Assembly (NCBI GenBank): GCA_951640195.1
Contig: OX621163.1
Span: 3,906,001-3,970,000 of the forward strand
Source: Porpolomopsis calyptriformis
Lineage: Eukaryota; Basidiomycota; Agaricomycetes; Agaricales; Hygrophoraceae
Length of the DNA: 64,000 nucleotides
Reading direction: 5' to 3'
Position 1 is the stretch's first letter. Each line of letters starts with the position of its first letter. Of this stretch, positions 57,301 to 64,000 are shown in pieces. The position numbers were made by a program, and so were the translations under genes. The notes under the pieces were generated by a model. The model ran no database searches, was not told the DNA's origin, and saw only the letters and a list, made by a program, of their open reading frames with translations.

Positions 57301-58024
57301 GTACGAAGCTATCTTTGAGATCAATGACGTGATCAAATTCAGAATGAGGTGGAAGGCAATCAAAGGACTCCTTGGCAAAGACGCTAGCATAGTCTTTCCA
57401 ATAGACCTTCGGTACAAACTTTCGCATATCTTCCTCCACCGTGCTGGCTCTAGACTTGTCCGATTTTGAAATACTTGTTATCGCCAGTGAGACCGATTCT
57501 ACCACAGAGGGCTCTGCTTCGCCGCTACAATACCGACGGGAAATCTCTTTGCCTCTGAGAGCCAGTGTTGAACTCTCCCAGTCGATACTAGGGTTTTGAG
57601 CTCTGAGCCATGGGTAGCCGAGGATAATATCAAACTTGGATCCGAGGTCGGTCACTTCCAAACGGATCCTTTCAGTGTGTCCACCTGGAGCTTCTATCCA
57701 GACATCTGTGTCAAAAACGATCGGGCCTCCTCGGTTCTCTGACCCATCGGCATTCCGTACAGGGATTGGGGTTTCCAAATCCTGAAGGGTAAATTCGTGA
57801 CAAGTTGTGAAATTCTCGTCTATAAAGTTTCCAGAAGCTCCGCTATCAATTAGACACGTGGCGGGGACACGTCGGCCACTGTCTGAAGCTTTGATCCAAA
57901 CGTCCATCGTAAGTCCTGAATTGCCCTTTTTGATCGTACCAAGAGTCCGAAACAAATTGCATGGAGTAATGGTACATCGAGTCGTATGGTCCGCGACGTT
58001 GAGCGCAGTGTCCGAACCTTTCAA
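54311..58024 (-). pseudogene. Element D pol (PR-RT-RH-IN-chromodomain), nearly intact
   Basis: Pol is entered by a -1 shift at 58024-58030. Protease CLIDSGASGNFIDENF (about 57845); RT with GYRPIEDYRYLNHFTVPDRY (about 57110), VVDIRWGFNNIRIKEGDEW, then the 173-bp insert, MFFGLRNSPATFQ and catalytic YIDDILIC (about 56630); RNase H ETDASGFALGG (about 56190); integrase zinc finger (HAYPHTGHPG and CPACQQ, about 55560-55450), catalytic Asp in TVDLIVQLP (about 55360) and SDRGVQF (about 55175) and Glu in DGQTERTNQ (about 55075); a chromodomain KYLVKWKGYPIEEATWEE (about 54410). TGA at 54776-54778 (Arg in YAD*KRKLS) and at 54518-54520 (Trp in C: TS*PPPD). The insert plus its 4-bp duplication is 177 bp, so it keeps phase but introduces stops. 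Confidence 0.92.
56759..56931. mobile_element. 173-bp insert with TGATACGAC/GTCGTATCA ends inside element D RT
   Basis: The segment has inverted ends TGATACGAC...GTCGTATCA and is flanked by CCGT on both sides (56755-56758 and 56932-56935). Removing it and one CCGT restores the RT reading FNTVKGLYVPRVMFFG. No coding capacity. The ends TGATACGACCC also match the first bases of the element E LTR, so it may be either a very short LTR-derived (solo LTR/TRIM-like) piece or a MITE with a 4-bp target. Confidence 0.75.
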
Positions 58025-59220
58025 AAACCCTGGGCCTTCAAGTCCGCTGCCAACCTCTTCTTCCGATCATCCGACCAATTGCATATACCAGATTTCGCCA
58101 TGTCCGATGGAGTCTCGCTCGTTGCCAATGTAGCGGGCGAGCTGACATTCTCCACGTGGGGCTCAATGGTAATGACACGTATGTCTCTGCCTCGTCCTTG
58201 TCCTCGTCCTCTGTAACCTCCTCTACCTCGAAAGTATCCTCCTCGATGTGAGGAAGAGGTATCGGGTAAATTCTTTGCATCACCGGCGACGCAGTTTGGG
58301 CAGGTATTTGCGAAGTGGCCAGATTGGCCGCAGGAGTAACAATTCCCATATGGGATCGTATTGGCAGAAGAGGAAGGCTCCTCTCTCTTGATGGTGGGGG
58401 CTGCTGTCGTTTGACGGGTCGTCGTTGCAGCCACATACAATCCTCGTGTAGGAAAGGGATTGGAGTATTGGGATCGGGACGTGGAGGATTGTTTCTGTGA
58501 GGCGAGAATATCTTTCTGGTGTTGGTAACGTGTCGTGGCATCCTTCCACTCTTGAAGTGTGGCAGGGACGGCGGGGAGTCAGTAAACGTATTCAATGAAC
58601 TCGGAGTCGAGTCCAGCTTGGTAGAGATCGATGAGGGTGGCGTCGTTGAAACCGGTATCGACCTGTAAAGCGCCGAAGCGCAGGTTATAGTCTTCTATTT
58701 TCCTCTTCCCTTGACGGAGATTCTTGATGTCGTTACGAGCGCGGGACTGTCTGTCGATTCCTTCAAATGTTGATCGGAATCGAGTTACAAAGGCGGCCCA
58801 GGTAGCAGTCGGGCCAGTCCAGTTGACAGTCCTCATGTCGTTAGTCTCCTTTTCAGACCAAGTTTGAGCCATCATGCCCTTCATGAAGGAAAGGGCAAAG
58901 GGAATCTTGTGTTCGTCGCGGTATGGTTTCCCCATGAAATATAATTCGCAGCTGTTAATAAATTTGTCGACGTCTTGTTGTCGACCAGTGAACTCGTCTG
59001 GCTTGGCCATCTTTATCTCGATGGTGGGAGCGGCAGGAGGTTGAGGCTGAGGTCCCGGTGGGGGCTGAACTTGAGCGGCGAGTTGTTGGTGGAGATCTTG
59101 GATCTCTGCCGCTTGGATCACATTCGAGGCCTGAAGGGTGGCCATCTCCCTCCGTAAGTCGTTCATAACTGCGAGGATTTCGTTAAGGTTAGGAACAGGG
59201 GGGTTAGCGCGAGAACCCAT
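58021..59220 (-). pseudogene. Element D gag
   Basis: From ATG 59220 (MGSRANPPVPNLNEIL); the frame is open further upstream to about 59535 (LDDDEDFYDPSEQDNP), so the true start may be upstream or non-ATG. It contains a coiled-coil (MNDLRREMATLQAS), a Pro/Gln linker, a capsid-like domain (IKMAKPDEFTGRQQDVDKFI, FALSFMKGMMAQTWSE, FRSTFEGIDRQ, IEDYNLRFGALQ), a CCHC knuckle CYSCGQSGHFANTC (about 58335) and an Arg/Gly-rich RGRGGYRGRGQGRGR tail. One TGA at 58579-58581 (YVY*LPAVP, Arg expected). Ends AQGF-TGA at 58021-58023, right after the slippery heptamer. Confidence 0.88.
58024..58030 (-). promoter_or_regulatory. Putative -1 frameshift site, element D gag/pol
   Basis: G GGT TTT on - followed immediately by the gag stop TGA. 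The -1 frame continues as LKGSDT and all of pol. Identical heptamer in A and C. Confidence 0.72.
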
Positions 59221-59568
59221 TGGATCTGGTGATGGTGAAGGTGAAGGTGTTGTTAAGGGTGAAGAAGGTCGAGTCGGTTGTTGGAACGGGAAGGGTAGGT
59301 ACCTGACAGTAGGGGGAGTGATGGGACGTTGTGACTGGGCGGCGGCGAGTAAGCGAGTTGTTTCGCTTCGAGTTCTTCCTAGAACTTGTGTGATATTTGG
59401 TAAAGGAGAAGCTTGACTAGCTTCTTCATTCGGGTCTGGGAAGATTCGAGTCTGTGAGTAGAGTGATTGAGAAAGAGGATTGTCCTGCTCAGAGGGATCG
59501 TAAAAGTCTTCGTCGTCGTCCAGTGTTAAAGCAAGGGTGGATCAAATAAGGGGGAGAGAGCAAGAAGG

Positions 59569-59579
59569 AAGTCTGATTC
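59569..59579 (-). promoter_or_regulatory. Putative self-primer binding site, element D
   Basis: GAATCAGACTT (on -), one base inside the 5' LTR, is the exact reverse complement of the LTR 11-mer AAGTCTGATTC at 59680-59690. The match ends after exactly 11 nt. Confidence 0.78.
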
Positions 59580-59580
59580 T

Positions 59581-59992
59581 TGTTATAAACTGGTTATCAA
59601 TGAGATGGTTTTACTTCGGAGAGCTCTGTCCCAAGATGATGATAATGTCTCAAGTCCTAGTTATTGGGTTGCTAACGAGGAATCAGACTTAAAGTCTGAG
59701 TACGACTAACTAGGGGTTTATATACTAACTACGCTACTGCGGATGAGTCAGTATAAACATGAGGAGTACATGAAGAGTACATGAGGACTACATGTGACAA
59801 GTAAAGATAAACATGATAAAGGACTCGGAGCATGTGAAGAGACGAAACATGATTGTCGGAAATGAAATGTGTCCTATCTCGGGTATATGAAAAGATACGG
59901 AATTGTGGGGAATCCCAAGTAGAGATAAGACCTGTCCGACTAAGCAGTAATGACTGATCATAGAGAGGAAATGAAAATTTACGTCCGTGACA
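59581..59992 (-). repeat. Element D 5' LTR with TATA box
   Basis: 412 bp. On - the TATATAA box lies at 59724-59718 and the predicted transcript start AAGTCTGATTC begins at 59690, 34 nt downstream. The target copy GGGAT follows at 59993-59997. Confidence 0.95.
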
Positions 59993-61929
59993 GGGATAGT
60001 GTGTAAGGGAGCATCGCCCTTGGACTATATATTGAAATGGACTGGATCAGGGCATATGCATCATGTCGATGTAGATTTTGGTGAACAGGGGAGCTGGCGT
60101 GGAGACAGTCGGAGGGACAAGGGCTTGTGCGGTTTGATGGAGCTGACAGGTATGACACATCCAAATGAACCAGACTATGTTAGGGGCTATATGGGGCTAC
60201 TAGAAACATTCAGAAACGATTGATCAAGTAGCAAAGATAGCCTTGTGACCTGTTCAATCGTGAAGTTCTGTCATGATCACTAATTGGCAATCCGGATCAA
60301 TGACTAATTTGTGAGCACCTTGTCTATCTTTTCACCATAGTCAATGGTTGTTGATATAGAACTCTTCGCAGTATCATATGAAACTTGCGTAGTTGCTGTT
60401 GGACATGTTGCTTGGTCATTTGAGATCTGAGAGCCATTTTTGAATGAGGATAAGTTGTCAATCATCTTGCTGAGCTGCTTCTGATCATGGAATGATGTTG
60501 TAGGAATCAATACGTGGATGGATAGGGTCCTCCTCCTCCTTACTGAAATGTTTACTCTGTGAGTAAACAGAGGTGGGCAATTGGAGGGTTTTTGTTTGGG
60601 GTGCGGGTGAATCATTGATATGGTGCATTAATCCGTGAATGCGATCGATCCAATCATTGAAGTCTTTATCAATCGGTTCTTCATCATCTTAGTCATCGGG
60701 CTGTCAGGGATGTCGAGAGAGACTGTCAGGACCATGGTTTGAACCAGCGACATGTACCAAGGTAAAATGGAACATTAGGATCGCTACAATCCATCTGTTA
60801 ATACTAGCCTGGGGTGCAATGTCTGGGTTCGCTAGCATTCCTTTGATATAGCAAGCATCAACTTCTATGATAAGGTTCCGAACGCTGATGAGGTATAGTC
60901 AGAGCGATTGCAAGGCTCAATAGAGACTATAGATTTCAAGTTTCAGCTGAGAGAACCTTCTTTCTCAATCGTTCAATGTGATCAAACTGAAATGATTATA
61001 GTACCATTTCTTCGGGTTGTCAGGATTGCATTGGCAGAGATGAAAGCCAACAGTGATATAGGAGGTGTCAACGGTGAGTATGACAGGGGCATCAGAAGTA
61101 TAATTGAGAACTCATAGAGTAGGCGATTCTAGAAGGGCTTGTTTTAGGTCCTCTTGGGCAGCAAGCTGATCGGGACCAAATTCAAAGGGCATATCCTTCC
61201 TAGTGAGCTTGACTAGGTGGTGTGCTTGATGCGCAAAGTTGCAAATGAAAATCCAAATGATGCCAATAGTGCCAAGGAAGGCTCAAACTTTGGAGAGGTC
61301 TTTACAAGGACCCCAGTTTCAGATTGCTGAGACACGCAATTTGTTGGGTAGTCATCCTAAATGAGTACATTGATACCCAAGAATGGTGGTTTCTTCTGTG
61401 CATAAGAATGATTTATAGCCTGACATGGTTCCGCCGCAATATTTCATTCGCTGGACTATTCGATTGAGATTCCAGAAGTGTTCCCACATGAATCGTCGAA
61501 TTCCATCGTTCTCAGGAATCGTTTTGTAGGATCCATCAGGTAATACATATCAAGTCATGGGACCCTTCACAGGGATATCATCGATGTAGGGGATCATAAA
61601 CTCAGGAATCTCTAGTTAGAGGATATAGGTGACGTTGTCGTGAAAAACAGGCACAGAGTTGGTCCATCCCATGGGTAGGGTAACTAGTTGATAAGCCCAA
61701 TAGGGTGTTTGGAATGTGGTTAGATCGTGAGATGAAGGTGCAATCACTTGTTTGTCATATCCGATGTAAAGATCGAACATAGCACCGCAGGATCAACTGC
61801 CAAACTGTTTGGCCAAGTGTTCGGGAATTGGCATGACTCCTGAGTGTCGAATTGTAACTTGATTGAGTGGTTCGAGACTGTGAATGATTCTAAGTTCTTT
61901 CCCTCCTTTCTTTAGAATGGTGAACCATC
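59993..61929 (-). pseudogene. Element E RT, RNase H, linker and integrase N-terminal part
   Basis: Minus-strand pol with many stops. RT: SGWFTILKKGGKELRIIHSL (about 61900), MFDLYIGYDKQVIAPSSHDL, LVTLPMGWTNSVPVFHDNV (about 61660), the catalytic box as PYIDDIPVKGP (about 61580), YKSFLCTEETTILGYQC (about 61400); RT-RNase H junction with LTRKDMPFEFG (about 61205); RNase H with VDTSYITVGFHLCQ (about 61060); then PDSLSRHP, an acidic linker (SKEEEDPIHPRID), GAHKLVIDPDCQL, and the integrase start with LHQTAQA and YIDMMHMP (about 60060, first catalytic Asp), running into element D at THYP. Confidence 0.75.
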
Positions 61930-62553
61930 CACTGCGCGGAGACGCCAGATTACGGAAGTGGATTATTTGTTGAGAATATGTAAATAATTGTGAGAATATG
62001 ATGAAAAAATGGCAAGATTATGGATTTTTCATGTTCTTGTTGGAATCTATATATTCCGGTCATATTCTGGTCATATTCCAAACACATTCCCTGCCTGACC
62101 AGTGTTTCACTTGAAATATGACAAGCCCCAAATGGGCACATTTGGGCCAATATAATGAGCACAAATAGTTCAATGGTTATATTGTGAAACTAAGTTAAGC
62201 CTGAGAAGTCGTGAGTTCGAATGAGGATAAAAGTAAATTTAAGCACAATGTGAAAAAAAGGAAAACCACTTCTAGATTATATATACACCACACACCTGTG
62301 ATAGCTACCAATTATATTCAAATATAAATATAATTGGGTGAATTTCATTTTTTTTTGTCAAACATCCTATTGCAACAAGCGGTACTGATTACATAAGATT
62401 ACCGGAATATGTGTGTAATCTTGCTAAAACTTGATCATTCTATAAAGAACATGAAAAATCCATAATCTCTCCATTTTTTCATCATATTCTCACAATTATT
62501 TACATATTCTCAACAAATAATCCACTTCCATAATCTGGCGTCTCCATGCAGTG
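61930..62553. mobile_element. 624-bp CACTA-like miniature transposon with ~100-bp inverted repeats
   Basis: The outer ends are CACTGC...GCAGTG, flanked by a 3-bp duplication ATC (61927-61929 and 62554-62556). The inverted arms, about 61930-62035 and 62450-62553, share among others GGAGACGCCAGATTA, GTGGATTATTTGTTGAG and ATGTAAATAATTGTGAG. The core is AT-rich with no coding sequence. Removing it and one ATC restores the E RT reading SYQS(R)WFTILKK, with the Arg as TGA. CACTG-type ends and a 3-bp target fit the CACTA superfamily, so a non-autonomous element mobilised by a CACTA/Plavaka-type transposase is likely. Confidence 0.85.
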
Positions 62554-62912
62554 ATCACGATTGGTAGGAGGAGTTCAAGGGTTCGTAGACACCAGCGTCG
62601 ATTTTTCACTGGATAACTTTGCATACTTTGTGGTAGATACCTGGGGGAATTGGGATATTCTTTTGTACCCAAGGTATATGTGGTACTACTGGGAGATCGA
62701 CAGGAGGGAAAAAGTCGGATCTGAAACATCCTCATTCGGAGTCATTCCAGGTGAAGGCGAGATCTTGCTTTCTCATGAAATCATGAAGGAGAGCCCTTTC
62801 CTGAGGCCAAAGGAAATCTCTGGGGTGAGCTTTATCGAAAAGCTCCATTTGTTCAATCATATATCTTTCAGTTGGAGTAAATGTCAGGGGGTTCAGGTTG
62901 AGTGTTAGCATG
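62554..62912 (-). pseudogene. Element E RT N-terminal region
   Basis: On -: LTLNLNPLTFTPTERYMIEQ, MELFDKAHPRDFLWPQERAL then LLHDFMRKQDLAFTWND, FFPPVDLPVVPHIPWVQKN, IPIPPGIYHKVCKVIQ and KIDAGVYEPLNSSYQS, the usual run-up to the RT fingers in this family. A few TGA stops occur. It ends upstream at the LTR of element F. Confidence 0.75.
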
Positions 62913-63280
62913 TGTTATGTCGGCAGAGGGACTCAGGTCACTTGATGTAAATCACAGAGAGACCAGCGCATAAACTGGTGGTGACAACGTTAAAGGACAA
63001 ATCTAAGGGAGATACAAGCGTTCTGTACTCTACTTATATCTACCCAGGCCTGGGCTGTGATTGTGATAACCACAATGACGATCCATGGAACAGCTGATTA
63101 ATGCGCAGCACTACACAGCCTTGCGCAGCTACTGTGGAGCATGTCTTCATCAGCCAATGGCTTTATCACCTCTGATCTATGAGGAGATAAGATAAAAGAT
63201 TAGATAAGGAGAGATAAGATAAGATTAGATAAGACAAAAAAGGAAAGTTGGTGGGGCAACAAAACGAAGTGACCGTAACA
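62913..63280 (-). repeat. Putative 3' LTR of element F
   Basis: On + TGTTATGTCGG...GACCGTAACA (368 bp). On - it starts TGTTACGG and is preceded by the purine-rich GAGGAGAGGGTGA, as expected for a polypurine tract next to a 3' LTR. Ends TG...CA resemble element A. The second LTR lies beyond the window, so the limits rest on the terminal motifs and on the abrupt end of E coding sequence at 62912. Confidence 0.6.
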
Positions 63281-63346
63281 TCACCCTCTCCTCAAATTCG
63301 CGTCCACGCAACGTTAGAACAGGCATTGGAGATACCTTGAGCAGTC

Positions 63347-63679
63347 TCATAGTAACCACCGAGGTGCGTAGCAGGGAGAGGTTGGGAGGTGGTATTGGTA
63401 CCGTTGATGAATCCCTAGAGTGGACAAGGGAGAGACTAGTTGGTACATTCGGAGCATTTGACCTTGGTCATCCAGTCGCAGGACAGCAGTTACAGCGTTG
63501 ACGGGACTGGATTTGTAGATCCATGCTCGACGAGTGGATGGAGGCAAGCGGGGGAGGAAGACTGAACCATCGAAATCGCGTTCGAGTAATTGGTTGACTT
63601 CTGTTGGGTGGAGCAGGATGAGAACGTCGATGTTATCACTGACCTTTGGCGATTTGTAGTCCTCGCCAGTGGAGTCCAT
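63347..63679 (-). CDS. ASCH-like accessory ORF of element F
   Basis: A 110-residue minus-strand ORF starting MDSTGEDYKSPKVSD at 63679, located between the inferred polypurine tract/3' LTR and the rest of F beyond the window. The segment DVLILLHPTEVNQLLERDF...FLPRLPPSTRRAWIYKSSPVNAVTAVLRL has the layout of ASCH/PUA-like folds (usual I-L-SIHP-Y-E-IL-G-K--EFR-R-P...V-IY-T-PV-A-VG-F). ASCH domains are thought to bind nucleic acid. The C-terminal 35 residues do not fit the fold, so an intron or frame change after VLRLDD is possible. The assignment is from motif resemblance only. Confidence 0.45.
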   Translation of the reverse strand: MDSTGEDYKSPKVSDNIDVLILLHPTEVNQLLERDFDGSVFLPRLPPSTRRAWIYKSSPVNAVTAVLRLDDQGQMLRMYQLVSPLSTLGIHQRYQYHLPTSPCYAPRWLL

Positions 63680-64000
63680 GATTGGGTCGTTATCAGGTGA
63701 AATATAAATACTTCACTTCTAGAACTACTGGAGTTGTACATTAATCAAGTAAGTCCTAGTTGTTCGGGGGAGATGTGAATTGATTGAGTAATGGACACTT
63801 CCTCCTTTGATGGGGCTTGAGTAATCCTTGGCTAGGATGTACAGATGAACAGGCTATCCAAACTCAATGGATAGTATTGACTAGGAGAACAAGAATGAAG
63901 TCAACGGCTGACTTAGAAGAATATGTATCACAGTGAGGTCTCTCCAATAAGGACTGAGACTTAGAGAATGTGATGAATAAGCAGGGGCTGAGGTAAGATA
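63680..64000. other. Internal sequence of element F, no gene assigned
   Basis: No recognisable frame in the last 320 bases. Given the inferred orientation of F, this should be the stretch between F pol and its accessory ORF. Confidence 0.35.

Larger units (their letters stand above)
52958..59992 (-). mobile_element. Ty3/gypsy chromovirus element D (complete, youngest)
   Basis: A 7,035-bp minus-oriented element with two 412-bp LTRs that differ at only seven positions by eye, all CpG-type transitions. Target duplication GGGAT. It carries gag, pol with chromodomain and an accessory ORF. Damage found: TGA at 58579 (gag), 54776 and 54518 (pol) and 53653 (accessory), plus a 173-bp insert at 56759-56931. 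It is the best-preserved element in the window and sits inside the integrase of element E. Confidence 0.96.
49571..62912 (-). mobile_element. Ty3/gypsy element E (older lineage), broken by D, a miniature element and F
   Basis: Minus-oriented. The 3' LTR is 49571-50180. The polypurine tract AGTGAGGAGGAGA lies just outside it (50181-50193 on +). An antisense gene follows (50395-51937), then pol in pieces: 52080-52957, 59993-61929 and 62554-62912. Interruptions are element D (52958-59992), a 624-bp CACTA-like element (61930-62553) and, at 62913, the LTR of element F. The 5' end with gag and 5' LTR is outside the window. The pol sequence is of the widespread basidiomycete family with a long acidic linker between RNase H and integrase. 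Confidence 0.8.

Noticed and set aside
60520..60560. Purine-rich GGAGGAGGAGGA (on -) as an LTR/polypurine boundary similar to that of element E
   Set aside because: It translates in the E pol frame to the acidic linker SKEEEDPIHP between RNase H and integrase, and no TG...CA repeat adjoins it.
1..64000. CRISPR arrays, bacterial operons, rRNA or tRNA genes
   Set aside because: No regularly spaced direct-repeat array with unique spacers, no rRNA segments and no tRNA cloverleaf were recognised. The genes present are eukaryotic with introns.

Overview
The window is a gene-poor, transposon-rich piece of a basidiomycete (Agaricomycetes) nuclear genome. This rests on ~50-nt introns with GTAAGT-like donors, a FunK1-type fungal kinase, a Plavaka transposase, a DUF6532-like gene, a basidiomycete-type integrase-domain gene and several fungal chromoviruses. 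The species cannot be named from the sequence.

Layout. 1-1911: no confident gene. 1912-8532: the only clearly intact host-like genes, all on +: an unrecognised multi-exon gene, an integrase-core gene (DDE) and a FunK1 protein kinase. 8533-31059: old, decayed elements: a Plavaka (CACTA-like) transposase on -, a DUF6532-like relic, a pogo/Tigger-like transposase and a Ty1/copia element. 31060-47650: two Ty3/gypsy elements, B and C. B sits inside the copia element. C sits inside a decayed NACHT-ankyrin (NLR-like) gene. 48644-64000: a further nest in which gypsy E (an older, different lineage) is broken by gypsy D, by a 624-bp CACTA-like miniature element and by the LTR of gypsy F. D itself carries a 173-bp insert.

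Four complete LTR elements can be bounded to the base with 5-bp target duplications: A 12407-19101 (GATGT), B 31060-37458 (GAAGC), C 39602-46452 (ACACC) and D 52958-59992 (GGGAT). Deleting each together with one target copy restores the host reading frame: the C2H2 finger of Plavaka, the copia RT, the ankyrin repeat and the E integrase respectively.

Main observations. (1) All four elements have a TATATAA box in the LTR, and 31-34 nt further on an 11-nt sequence complementary to the site 1-2 nt inside the 5' LTR. There is no tRNA-type TGG primer site. This is the arrangement of Tf1-type self-primed reverse transcription. (2) A, C and D share a canonical -1 slippery heptamer, G GGT TTT, immediately before the gag stop. 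(3) The pol frames of A, B, C and D are free of net frameshifts over ~3.5 kb each. They are broken almost only by TGA where arginine is expected (CGA to TGA), and LTR differences are concentrated at CpG, which points to methyl-CpG decay. (4) Each lineage carries an extra gene between pol and the 3' LTR: sense in A, C and D; antisense, intron-containing and Cys-cluster-bearing in B and E; ASCH-like in F.
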